Positions 27,317 through 35,318 of a stretch of 64,000 nucleotides of DNA are shown here, piece by piece. The position numbers were made by a program, and so were the translations under genes. Source of the DNA: a virus. Below the pieces are notes generated by a model. It was not told where the DNA came from. It saw nothing but the letters and a program-made list of their open reading frames with translations, and ran no database searches. The stretch spans positions 1-64,000 of IMG/VR virus record IMGVR_UViG_3300032235_000623; one strand, 5' to 3'. Position 1 is the stretch's first letter. Each line of letters opens with the position of its first letter.

Positions 27317-27863
27317 AAAAGTTAACGCTTCAAGAGTTTTGGGTATAGACGCATCCACAAATTCTTTTGGGTTTTCTTTAATTGAAAATAATATTCCAGT
27401 CAAATGGGGTAAGGTGGAGTTTACTGGGGCAGATATATATGAAAAAATATATGATGCCAAAATTAAAACAAGAGCCATGCTTAAAGAATTAGAGTGTGAT
27501 TATATTGCAATGGAAGGTGCCGTACTTGTCAGATCTCCAGATGCTGTGATAAAATTGTCATATGTCTACGGTGTTGTTATCGCTGAACTTATGTCTACTG
27601 GCGCTTCCGTTATTACTATATCCCCTAGTGCTTGGCAGGCACATATCGGTAATAAAAACCCAACAAAAGCAGAAAAGGAAGCTATCCGTTTAAAGAGTCC
27701 AGGGTATGCCGATTCCTGGTATAAGAATCAGATAAGAAATATGAGAAAGCAAAGAACTGCAGATTATTTTAACAAAAAATATGGACTTAGCATAACAGAC
27801 TTTGATGTTGCAGATTCTATGGGAATTGCTTACTATGCAAATGAGGTTTTGACTAAAAGATGA
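27297..27863 (+). CDS. ruvC: RuvC-like Holliday junction resolvase
   Basis: This 188-residue RuvC/RNase H-fold nuclease has GIDASTNSFGFSL near the N-terminus (first catalytic Asp), AMEGAV near 72 (Glu) and the late DVADSMGIAYY (Asp pair). It cuts four-way DNA junctions produced during recombination and replication and prepares branched concatemers for packaging. It lies between the nuclease genes and the terminase. The fold and the carboxylate spacing are clear. Confidence 0.85.
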   Translation: MSLASLKKVNASRVLGIDASTNSFGFSLIENNIPVKWGKVEFTGADIYEKIYDAKIKTRAMLKELECDYIAMEGAVLVRSPDAVIKLSYVYGVVIAELMSTGASVITISPSAWQAHIGNKNPTKAEKEAIRLKSPGYADSWYKNQIRNMRKQRTADYFNKKYGLSITDFDVADSMGIAYYANEVLTKR

Positions 27864-28003
27864 AACTGTATCAAAGTAAAGATTGGCTACGCAGAAGATA
27901 TACATTACAGCGAAAAACTGTTACAGAAATAGCAGCAGAGTGTGGGGTTTCTGCAATGACAATACAAAGATATTTAGAAAAATTTGGATTAATTAGAAAA
28001 TGA
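27860..28003 (+). CDS. Small helix-turn-helix DNA-binding protein
   Basis: This 47-residue protein contains a single HTH: KTVTEIAAECGVSAMTIQRY, like sigma-region-4 or Hin-type recognition helices. It is joined to RuvC (ATGA) and to the next gene by overlapping starts. It may bind DNA in regulation or packaging; the length allows only one domain. Confidence 0.75.
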   Translation: MKLYQSKDWLRRRYTLQRKTVTEIAAECGVSAMTIQRYLEKFGLIRK

Positions 28004-28602
28004 TAAAAAATATTTTTATTATTGGTGAATCGCAGATAGCATATATGTCTGGAGGCCCCATACACTCTGGACCACCAAAGGCACTTGAGTTTGGATCTTA
28101 TGTTAGAGAAAAAAATGGATACAGGCTTATTTTCTTGTGGCAACACAGTAGGACTGCATTTAAAGTAGATTTTAATTACTTAGAAACTCTATTTAAAGAT
28201 TATTTAGATGAATTAAATAGTGAATCTATAATAGTTTCTGAGTTTGGCGGTATGGATGCAGCACTTGGGCAATACCAGAAGCATAATAATATGTCTCAGA
28301 TAATGACAAAGTATACAAATGAGTGTATCAGTTTTGCTAATAAATATAAAACTAATTTAGTTTTTATGGCACCGTGGTGGCAGGTAGATGATGATAATGT
28401 ATATCAGCTATGGCATGAAATAACAGATTTATTAAAAGATATATCAACAAAAAATAACTTGCCAAGCCCAATAGAAATAATGTATACTGTTGTAGGAAGA
28501 CAATACCCAGTCTTAGACGAATGGAAACACCATACTCCAGAAGATTCTGAGAGGATAGTAGAATATACTATATCACAAATAGAAAAGATGAATAATGCTT
28601 GA
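28000..28602 (+). CDS. Hypothetical protein with SGNH-like N-terminus
   Basis: In this 200-residue protein the first strand, IFIIGESQIAYMSGG, resembles the GDS block of SGNH hydrolases, and residues about 80-90 (SEFGGMDAAL) recall the later glycine block. A typical catalytic His near the end (KHHTPEDS) is present. Related phage-encoded proteins at 31506, 34433 and 54117 show the same theme. The hydrolase assignment is tentative. Confidence 0.5.
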   Translation: MIKNIFIIGESQIAYMSGGPIHSGPPKALEFGSYVREKNGYRLIFLWQHSRTAFKVDFNYLETLFKDYLDELNSESIIVSEFGGMDAALGQYQKHNNMSQIMTKYTNECISFANKYKTNLVFMAPWWQVDDDNVYQLWHEITDLLKDISTKNNLPSPIEIMYTVVGRQYPVLDEWKHHTPEDSERIVEYTISQIEKMNNA

Positions 28603-28924
28603 GCCAGTATTTGATGATTCAAAAGATTTTAAATGCCAAGATTTAACTCTACTTACAGTTGGTACAGCAGCGGGTAAAGAGATATTGGATACATGTCATG
28701 AAATTGCTCATATGCTTGTAAAAAAGAATATCGCATATGGCAACTCCGCCCTAGATCCAATTCGTATATTTTCAAAGGCGGGCTCAAGAGAGCAGCTACA
28801 CGTTAGAATTGACGATAAATTAAATAGACTTATGAAGGGTACTGATTATCCAGGGGATAACGATATTGATGATTTAATTGGATATTTAGTGCTTTTAAAA
28901 ATAGCCAAGTCTAAATCTATTTGA
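28595..28924 (+). CDS. MazG-fold / nucleotide modification associated domain-like protein
   Basis: This 109-residue protein contains KKNIAYGNSALDPIRIFSK, then HVRIDDKLNRL and a C-terminal DIDDLIGYLVLLK. This is the signature of the small DUF1599/nucleotide-modification-associated all-alpha family that shares the MazG fold. It may act on nucleotides or DNA-linked nucleotides, perhaps alongside the MazG at 23753. Confidence 0.7.
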   Translation: MLEPVFDDSKDFKCQDLTLLTVGTAAGKEILDTCHEIAHMLVKKNIAYGNSALDPIRIFSKAGSREQLHVRIDDKLNRLMKGTDYPGDNDIDDLIGYLVLLKIAKSKSI

Positions 28925-28949
28925 TTTTTTAGTCAACTAGGAATATACT
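28921..28949 (+). promoter_or_regulatory. Promoter for the terminase operon
   Basis: TTGATT (28921-28926), 17 bases, TATACT (28944-28949). It lies at the end of the preceding gene and eight bases before the ATG at 28958, so this start is also nearly leaderless. Confidence 0.6.
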
Positions 28950-28957
28950 ATAACTAT

Positions 28958-29497
28958 ATGGAAATTGAATTAGCTGATCATTATGATCGTATGAATAGGG
29001 TTGTTGGTGAACTGCTCAAGGGCAACACACCAACCCAGATTGCCTCTATAACAGGTTTTAAGAGGGCAGAGGTTGTCGGATATATAGACGAGTGGAAAGA
29101 AGTCGTTAGAAGCGATTCTGGGACTCGTGAGAGGGCAAAAGAAGCCGTATCTGGAGCAGACCAACATTACGCTATGCTCATTAAAGAGGCTTGGAAGACT
29201 GTAGAAGATGCTGATACGCAAGGGCAGTTAAATGTAAAAGCTACGGCATTAAAATTAATTGCAGATATTGAAGGCAAAAGAATAGGGATGCTTCAGGAGG
29301 TTGGTCTCCTTGATAACGCAGAGCTTGCAACACAAATTGCTGAAACAGAGCATAAGCAGGATATCCTTGTTAAAATATTAAAAGAGGTTACAGCAACCTG
29401 TCCTAAGTGTAAGCTAGAGGTAGCAAAAAGGCTTTCACAGATTACTGGAGTGGTTGAGCCAGTCGTACTAGAATCAGAGCAGATTAGTGGATCTTGA
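28958..29497 (+). CDS. Terminase small subunit
   Basis: This 179-residue protein's N-terminal region (GNTPTQIASITGFKRAEVVGYIDEW) is a helix-turn-helix as expected for DNA recognition by TerS. The middle is helical, and the C-terminus has a CPKCKLE cysteine pair. It sits directly before the large subunit gene and overlaps it by 11 bases. The identification rests on position and HTH, not on a family motif. Confidence 0.7.
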   Translation: MEIELADHYDRMNRVVGELLKGNTPTQIASITGFKRAEVVGYIDEWKEVVRSDSGTRERAKEAVSGADQHYAMLIKEAWKTVEDADTQGQLNVKATALKLIADIEGKRIGMLQEVGLLDNAELATQIAETEHKQDILVKILKEVTATCPKCKLEVAKRLSQITGVVEPVVLESEQISGS

Positions 29498-31271
29498 TTT
29501 TAATGACCTCATAGATATACTAGACGGAGAAGAGTTTGAAGAACGTCCAGTAGATTTACGTACATTTGTTACCAGTCCAGAATACCTTGGACTCCCACCA
29601 CTTTCTGATTATCAATATACTTTAATTGAAAAGTCTTCTCAGATATACAAAGAGTCTACTCTTATTAAACTTTTTGGGGAAGAAGAAGGTCGAAGAATAT
29701 TTAAGCAAACATGCAATGAGATAATTGCACAGCTAGGCAAAGGTTCTGGAAAAGATTACTGCTCAACAATATCTGTTGCTTATCAAGTATATTTACTTTT
29801 ATGTCTAAAGGATCCAGCTTCGTACTACGGTAAGCCTCCAGGAGATACGATAGATATTCTTAATATTGCCATCAACGCACAGCAGGCAAATAATGTTTTC
29901 TTTAAGGGATTTAAAACAAGAATAGAAAGATGCCCGTGGTTTGCTGGCAAGTATGATCCAAAAGCATCTGAAATTAAATTTGATAAGAATGTAAGCGTGT
30001 ACTCTGGGCACTCAGAAAGAGAAGCCTGGGAAGGATATAACGTACTCACAGTAATCCTAGACGAAATATCTGGTTTCGCAACAGAAAATACCACTGGACA
30101 CGATCAGGCAAAAACCGCAGATGCAATATATGATATGTATAGAGGATCTGTTATTTCACGTTTTCCAGAGTATGGAAAAATTATTTTACTTTCATTTCCA
30201 AGATTTAAAAATGATCCGATACAAAAGTTTTATGAGTCTGTTATTGCAGAAAAAGAAGTTGTTGTAAGAACAAAAACATTAAAAATGGATGATGAATTGC
30301 CAGATGGAACTCAGGGTAATGAGATTACTGTTGAGTGGGAAGAAGATCACATCATATCTTACAAAATACCAAGAACCTATGCAATTAAGAGACCGTCATG
30401 GGAAGTGAATCCAACTAAAAGTATTGAGAATTATAAGGTAGAGTTTTATAAAAATATGCCAGATGCTCTTGGAAGATTTGCATGTATGCCATCAGAAGCC
30501 GTAGACGCTTTCTTTAAATCAAGAGATAAAATAGAAAAAGCTTTTAATAATACTGCACTCGCAGTTGATAGATTCGGTAGATTAGAAAGCTGGTTTGCTC
30601 CAGATCCAGACAAAGAATATTTTATACACGTAGACTTAGCTCAAAAACATGACCATTGCGCTGTTGCGATGTCACATGTTCAGAAGTGGGTAAATGTTAA
30701 GGTTACAGATTCTTACTCTCAGCCAGCCCCAATAGTTGAGGTTGATGCAGTCATGTACTGGACACCTACAACAGACAAATCTGTTGATTTTACTGAAGTC
30801 AAGGACTATATTCTTTCCCTAAGAACAGCTGGATTTAATATTAGGCTTTGTACATTTGACAGATGGAATTCTCATGATATGATGCAACAACTTAAGGCTT
30901 ATGGAATTAATACTGAAACTTTATCTGTTGCTAAAAAACATTATGATGACATGGCAATGATTGTGCTTGAAGAAAGACTTAGTGGCCCCAATATATCTCT
31001 TTTGATTGATGAATTGCTTCAGTTAAGAATTATGAGAGATAAGGTAGATCACCCAAGAAAAGGATCAAAAGACTTGTCTGACGCAGTGTGTGGCTCAATA
31101 TATAACGCTATTAGCATGACAAGGTTAAATTTAAATCAAGAAATTGATGTGCATACTTATGACTCTATTAAATATGATAACGTAGAGGATGAAGTAAGAT
31201 TAAATATGATTAGGGCTCCAAGGATGCCAAAAAATTTATCAGCAGTATTAGACGGGATGGAAATATTATGA
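29487..31271 (+). CDS. terL: Terminase large subunit
   Basis: This 594-residue packaging ATPase and nuclease starts at GTG 29487. The Walker A region GKGSGKD (about residues 84-90) ends in Asp rather than Ser/Thr, a noted TerL variation. VILDEISGF near 190 is Walker B plus the coupling Glu. The RNase H-like nuclease follows with FIHVDLAQKHDH near 380 and LSDAVCGSIYNA near 530. The enzyme cuts concatemers and pumps DNA into the head. The adjacent portal gene is not in the window. Confidence 0.92.
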   Translation: MDLDFNDLIDILDGEEFEERPVDLRTFVTSPEYLGLPPLSDYQYTLIEKSSQIYKESTLIKLFGEEEGRRIFKQTCNEIIAQLGKGSGKDYCSTISVAYQVYLLLCLKDPASYYGKPPGDTIDILNIAINAQQANNVFFKGFKTRIERCPWFAGKYDPKASEIKFDKNVSVYSGHSEREAWEGYNVLTVILDEISGFATENTTGHDQAKTADAIYDMYRGSVISRFPEYGKIILLSFPRFKNDPIQKFYESVIAEKEVVVRTKTLKMDDELPDGTQGNEITVEWEEDHIISYKIPRTYAIKRPSWEVNPTKSIENYKVEFYKNMPDALGRFACMPSEAVDAFFKSRDKIEKAFNNTALAVDRFGRLESWFAPDPDKEYFIHVDLAQKHDHCAVAMSHVQKWVNVKVTDSYSQPAPIVEVDAVMYWTPTTDKSVDFTEVKDYILSLRTAGFNIRLCTFDRWNSHDMMQQLKAYGINTETLSVAKKHYDDMAMIVLEERLSGPNISLLIDELLQLRIMRDKVDHPRKGSKDLSDAVCGSIYNAISMTRLNLNQEIDVHTYDSIKYDNVEDEVRLNMIRAPRMPKNLSAVLDGMEIL

Positions 31272-31519
31272 GTATATATCAAGATAAAGCAAAAGAGTGC
31301 AAATGCTGTGGAAAGCATGTGCCTCTTCCAACAGTTTTAAAAAGTTTTAATGGGATTACAGTTTGTCCAACAACCTTTGAAAATATTGTTGAGTATAAAA
31401 AGATATGGGATTCAATAGGTTCAAGACCGCCAGGTAGCATAAGAAAACATTTTTCTGAATATGTACAGCAAATTGTTGAGTCGATTGATACAGGAGGGGT
31501 AGAAGATGGCAGAATATGA
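31268..31519 (+). CDS. Small cysteine-containing protein
   Basis: This 83-residue protein has one CKCCGKHVPLP motif and a single later Cys, followed by helices (ENIVEYKKIWDSIG, HFSEYVQQIVE). Similar small zinc-knuckle proteins follow terminase genes in some actinophages. It is coupled to both neighbours by overlapping starts. Confidence 0.65.
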   Translation: MSIYQDKAKECKCCGKHVPLPTVLKSFNGITVCPTTFENIVEYKKIWDSIGSRPPGSIRKHFSEYVQQIVESIDTGGVEDGRI

Positions 31520-32543
31520 AATTAATGAAGAAGAAGTAAAAGAAGTAAGTGATCAATTTGATGAAACATTATTCCAGGCCATACTAGATAAATCCAGTAA
31601 CTCTAATTATGACTACAATGATGAAACTTTAAGATATATATATACAAACACTCTTGAAGAATCAGGTAAGAATACAAATACTCCATATGGCTTAGTTTAT
31701 GATTTTAATGAGAACGGATACAGATCAAATAGCTTTAAGGCTGGAACGGACATGCTCGTTACTGGTTGCTCATTTACCTTTGGATCTGGAATACCAACAG
31801 AATTACGTTGGGGTGACATACTATCAAAAAACTTAAATTTATCCTATTCCAATATGGCGATGCCTGGCAGTAGTGTAACTAGACAAGTTAGAGATATTTT
31901 TGCTTACTTTAAAGAATTTGGGCACCCAAAATATATATTTGCAATGTTTCCAGTTTTTAACAGAATGGAAATAATTTCAAACCCAAAGTATTTGATACCT
32001 GGTGCCTGGGAAAGATCTATAAAGAGAAAGAAAAAGTATAAAGCTTTAAGTACCGTGGATTTATATAGGCAAACATGTAATGTCAACATGGCACCTAGAG
32101 AACAAAAATTTTTAACTCAACCGTTAATCTTTGAGGATATCATGCCTTCAGAAATACCACAGTTCTATTCAAGCCTGCATGTATCAATGTTGCAACAGTA
32201 CTGCGACCTTGCTGGGATAAAGTTAATTTGGTCTACGTGGCATGATCCACAGAATAAAGTACTCAATTTAGTAAATCAAGAATATCCAGACACCTACAGG
32301 GGCATGGTAGACACTAATCCAGGTGGGTGGTCATTTAATAAAAAAACCAATGAGTCTGAATATAGAGAAAATAACGTTTTAATAAATTGTCATGAAGATT
32401 ACAAAATAATATCTGAAGACATGTTTCATACGGCAAGAGATATAGAATTTGGTATTGAGTGGGCACATTGGGGCACACATAGACATCTACATGTTGCTGA
32501 AGCATTCGAAAAATATTTTAAGGAAAACATACAAAATGATTAA
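31506..32543 (+). CDS. SGNH/GDSL-like hydrolase (paralogue A)
   Basis: This 345-residue protein has TGCSFTFGSGI near 81-91 with the catalytic-type Ser, and a closing EWAHWGTHRHLH near 318 that resembles the catalytic His block of SGNH esterases. Similarity to the gene at 34433 is visible in the NGYRSNSF / FGFRCEDF strand, in SNMAMPGSSVT / YNVGKAGLT, and in LIWSTWHDP / LIWSSWHHP. Such enzymes remove acyl groups from sugars or lipids, so an envelope or glycan role is possible, but substrate is unknown. The last bases overlap a tiny ORF. Confidence 0.75.
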   Translation: MAEYEINEEEVKEVSDQFDETLFQAILDKSSNSNYDYNDETLRYIYTNTLEESGKNTNTPYGLVYDFNENGYRSNSFKAGTDMLVTGCSFTFGSGIPTELRWGDILSKNLNLSYSNMAMPGSSVTRQVRDIFAYFKEFGHPKYIFAMFPVFNRMEIISNPKYLIPGAWERSIKRKKKYKALSTVDLYRQTCNVNMAPREQKFLTQPLIFEDIMPSEIPQFYSSLHVSMLQQYCDLAGIKLIWSTWHDPQNKVLNLVNQEYPDTYRGMVDTNPGGWSFNKKTNESEYRENNVLINCHEDYKIISEDMFHTARDIEFGIEWAHWGTHRHLHVAEAFEKYFKENIQND

Positions 32544-32628
32544 AGATATACATAAATACATATATGTTTTTTATCAAAAGCTATTAAAGAAAAAAAGGGA
32601 TAAAAAGAAAACAGATTACACCTACTAG
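32536..32628 (+). CDS. Tiny lysine-rich protein after SGNH A
   Basis: This 30-residue ORF overlaps the SGNH stop by eight bases and has net charge near +8. It ends DYTY. A second ORF of the same kind (lysine-rich, ending RYTY) follows the other SGNH gene at 35241, which argues for function. It may bind nucleic acid or membranes, or serve as a coupling peptide. Confidence 0.5.
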   Translation: MIKDIHKYIYVFYQKLLKKKRDKKKTDYTY

Positions 32629-32633
32629 TGCTA

Positions 32634-32662
32634 TTGACTATATTGTATGTTAATTATATACT
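32634..32662 (+). promoter_or_regulatory. Promoter for tRNA-Met
   Basis: TTGACT (32634-32639), 17 bases, TATACT (32657-32662). Transcription would start near 32669, five bases before the mature 5' end of the tRNA. Confidence 0.75.
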
Positions 32663-32673
32663 ATTGACTACTA

Positions 32674-32747
32674 GCACCAGTAGCTTAGTTGGTCAGAGCC
32701 CCGAACTCATAATTCGGTAGTCGTAGGTTCAAGTCCTACCTGGTGTA
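32674..32747 (+). tRNA. tRNA-Met(CAT)
   Basis: Acceptor stem GCACCAG / CTGGTGT with discriminator A, D arm, anticodon stem CCGAA / TTCGG around the loop CTCATAA (anticodon CAT) and a normal TTCAAGT T loop. CCA is not encoded. It stands alone between an SGNH gene and the next ORF. From sequence alone initiator, elongator and Ile-decoding (lysidine) roles cannot be separated. Confidence 0.9.
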
Positions 32748-32760
32748 CAAGGGAGAATAT

Positions 32761-33078
32761 ATGGAAGAAGAAGAGTATATGGAAAAACTGAGGCACTATA
32801 TAGAAATAGGTGCTATCAGAGAAGCTGGCATTGATCAAAATGGAGAGATAATATTTGAGATTGATGAAGAGCATACTAAAGAGTTAGCCCCAGAATTATG
32901 GGAAGCTCATATGGAGTACGTAGATGAAGCCTTTCTTGATATGTATAAAGATGGTTTAGTGGATATAGAATATGATGAAGAGCTAAATGCTACTGTTCAC
33001 TTTACTAAAGAGGGTTACGAGTTAGCTGCAGAAAAGGGCTTGATTCCAATAAATATGGATGACATACCAAATAACTAA
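32761..33078 (+). CDS. Hypothetical acidic protein
   Basis: This 105-residue, strongly acidic protein starts behind AAGGGAGAATAT just after the tRNA. Acidic helices predominate (MEEEEYMEKLRHYIEIG, ELWEAHMEYVDEAFLDMYKDG) and the protein could mimic DNA. No family known. Confidence 0.65.
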   Translation: MEEEEYMEKLRHYIEIGAIREAGIDQNGEIIFEIDEEHTKELAPELWEAHMEYVDEAFLDMYKDGLVDIEYDEELNATVHFTKEGYELAAEKGLIPINMDDIPNN

Positions 33079-33079
33079 A

Positions 33080-33478
33080 ATGAATTTTGATGATGAAGTT
33101 TTCCAAGAGCGTAGATTTTTATTTCAAAATATAGCCTCTGTTTTACCAGATAATCCTTGGGTTATTAAAGCTACTGAAAAAATGAAAACTTATTCAAAAG
33201 ATGAATATTCTATTATGCTAAAAGAAGCATATGAATTTCAAGATGTATTTGATAGAGCAGTTCAATTAAATATCTCTGCAAAAACAGAAGAAGCACATGA
33301 GCTTTTTGTTTTATTCATTAAGCATATAAGATGGTTTTTTGAAATAGATAAAGAGTCTTATGACGAGCTACTAGAGCTTTGTAGTCCAAATATGAATCAA
33401 TTTCTTATTGTAAATAAATCATACTCTGATTTATTATTTGATATACTTAATGAGTATAGACTGGAAGTAGGAGTTTAA
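33080..33478 (+). CDS. Hypothetical protein
   Basis: This 132-residue protein starts MNFDDEVFQERRF one base after the preceding stop. An earlier ATG (33059) overlaps it in frame. The sequence is helical and acidic. The stop overlaps the oxidoreductase ATG (TAATG), so it probably belongs to the island operon. Function unknown. Confidence 0.6.
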   Translation: MNFDDEVFQERRFLFQNIASVLPDNPWVIKATEKMKTYSKDEYSIMLKEAYEFQDVFDRAVQLNISAKTEEAHELFVLFIKHIRWFFEIDKESYDELLELCSPNMNQFLIVNKSYSDLLFDILNEYRLEVGV

Positions 33479-34443
33479 TGAAGGCAATCGTAGTAAAATC
33501 ATTTGGCGGTCCAGAGGTTATGGAGTATGTCGATTATCGAGATCCAACACCTGTAAAAAATCAAGTTTTGGTAGATACAAGAATGATAGGCGTCAACTAT
33601 GCAGATACCTATCAAACAGAGAATAGCTATTTGGTACAGTCTTTGCCACCAGTCATCCCTGGCATAGAGGCATCATTTATGATAGATGGTGATTTATTTG
33701 TTGGGCACACTTCAAGCGGTGCATATGCAGAAAAAATTCTTGTTAATAGAGATAGAATGTTTAAGGTGCCAGATGGTGTCAGTGAGCAGGAAGCACTCTC
33801 TGTAGTATGTCAGGGAACTACTGCATATGGAATAGTAAATGATATATGCAATATTAAAGATGGAGATTTGGTTTTAGTAAATGGAGCTTCAAGTGCAGTT
33901 GGCATGATACTAATTCAGCTATGCAAACTTTATGGCGCTACAGTCATAGGTGTTACTGGAAGTGAAAAGAAGATAGATTTTGTAAAAGACTTAGGTGCTG
34001 ACTTCGTATGCATTGATAGCATGTCTGAAATAAAAAAAATTACTGATTCAATTGGGAAAAAGCCAAAATTTATTTTAGAGTCTTACGGCGGTAAGCATTT
34101 CATGCAATACTATAGCATGCTAGATACTGCTGGTCATATATGTTCGTACGGTGCATCCTCTAGAGAAGGCTTGCCACCAATGCATATACGTGATCTTTTA
34201 AAGGATACCAAGATAGTTTCTGGATTCTGGGGAACTAAAATTTTTGCAGACTCAGAAAAATTATCTACTGCGGTTAACGATTTGTTTGATTTGATTAAAA
34301 ATAAAAAAATAAAAATTGTTATTGGAGATACAATGTATCTAAGCAATGCAAAGGAAATGCATGAAAAAATTAGAAACAGAGATACAGTTGGAAAGCTTAT
34401 TTTAATAAACGATATGAATGAAGCTTTAAAAAATGAAGTTTAG
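33478..34443 (+). CDS. Quinone oxidoreductase-like medium-chain dehydrogenase
   Basis: This 321-residue zinc-independent MDR/QOR enzyme has an N-terminal GroES-like part (KAIVVKSFGGPEVMEYVD, PVIPGIEASFMI) and a Rossmann fold with NGASSAVGMILIQLCK near 138 for NADPH. Cys residues for structural zinc are absent. It probably reduces an enoyl or quinone-type substrate using NADPH. It is coupled upstream and overlaps the second SGNH gene by 11 bases, within an island of SGNH, carbamoyltransferase and oxygenase genes. Confidence 0.85.
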   Translation: MKAIVVKSFGGPEVMEYVDYRDPTPVKNQVLVDTRMIGVNYADTYQTENSYLVQSLPPVIPGIEASFMIDGDLFVGHTSSGAYAEKILVNRDRMFKVPDGVSEQEALSVVCQGTTAYGIVNDICNIKDGDLVLVNGASSAVGMILIQLCKLYGATVIGVTGSEKKIDFVKDLGADFVCIDSMSEIKKITDSIGKKPKFILESYGGKHFMQYYSMLDTAGHICSYGASSREGLPPMHIRDLLKDTKIVSGFWGTKIFADSEKLSTAVNDLFDLIKNKKIKIVIGDTMYLSNAKEMHEKIRNRDTVGKLILINDMNEALKNEV

Positions 34444-35272
34444 CATTAGTAGTAATTTTACTGAAAATAAATATTTTGGTATTTTAAATCCAAATACTGA
34501 AGATTTTCTGATGCCATACGAAAAAGATCTTGGAATTGATCCAGACCACAGCCTAGTTTATAGCTATAATAATTTTGGTTTCAGGTGTGAAGATTTTGTA
34601 AAAAATCATAATGGGTTACATATACTTTTTGCGGGATGCTCTGAGACAGAGGGCGCTGCAAATAAACTAGAGGATACTTGGTCGCATATTTTATATAGCA
34701 AGATAAAAAAATCTGAAGACATGTCTGGCTACTATAACGTAGGTAAAGCTGGACTTACTATATCTGCAATTGTAATGAATATATTTCAATACATAGATGA
34801 TTTTGGATTGCCCGATTGTATTTTTGTGCAGTTTCCAGATCAAACAAGATACGTAACCTGGTCCCAAGAGGATGGGTTTTATCCAAAGTATCAGGTTTTA
34901 GGAGATAATGTAAGTAATATAGAGTGGGATATATTTTTTACCAAACATGACGATCCAAAAGCACTAAATATAAATATACTTTATAATTACCTATTGTTAA
35001 AAAATTTAATTCAGTTTTGTAAAATAAATAATATAAGATTAATCTGGTCTAGCTGGCACCATCCAAGTATTGAAAAATTTAGTTCTGATACCAGTTTGCT
35101 TGATGGCTATATAAACACAAGTACGCTTAATAAAGAGCATTGGGATATTAAAATAAAGGACTTAAAAGCAAGAGATGGATATCATTTTGGGAGAGGCTTT
35201 CATAAAATATGGGCTGACCAGTTCTATAAGGAGTTTTTAAATGATAAAGATCATAAAAAGAATAATAGTTAA
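34433..35272 (+). CDS. SGNH/GDSL-like hydrolase (paralogue B)
   Basis: This 279-residue protein is related to the gene at 31506. The GCSETEG block near 66 carries Ser in the SGNH position, VGKAGLT is the block-II-like turn, and DGYHFGRGFHKIW near 250 carries the candidate catalytic His. The FVQFPDQTRYV strand matches the FAMFPVFNRME strand of the paralogue. It may act on an acylated sugar or peptide. A tiny basic ORF follows, then the carbamoyltransferase. Confidence 0.7.
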   Translation: MKFSISSNFTENKYFGILNPNTEDFLMPYEKDLGIDPDHSLVYSYNNFGFRCEDFVKNHNGLHILFAGCSETEGAANKLEDTWSHILYSKIKKSEDMSGYYNVGKAGLTISAIVMNIFQYIDDFGLPDCIFVQFPDQTRYVTWSQEDGFYPKYQVLGDNVSNIEWDIFFTKHDDPKALNINILYNYLLLKNLIQFCKINNIRLIWSSWHHPSIEKFSSDTSLLDGYINTSTLNKEHWDIKIKDLKARDGYHFGRGFHKIWADQFYKEFLNDKDHKKNNS

Positions 35273-35318
35273 AAGAAAAATAAAACAAATGTTAAAGAAG
35301 AATAGGTATACCTACTAA
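35241..35318 (+). CDS. Tiny lysine-rich protein after SGNH B
   Basis: This 25-residue ORF overlaps the SGNH end by 32 bases. Its stop overlaps the carbamoyltransferase ATG (TAATG). Its sequence is nearly all Lys, Ile and Arg and ends NRYTY, as the ORF after paralogue A ends DYTY. A shared design next to two paralogous genes supports real translation. Confidence 0.5.
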   Translation: MIKIIKRIIVKRKIKQMLKKNRYTY

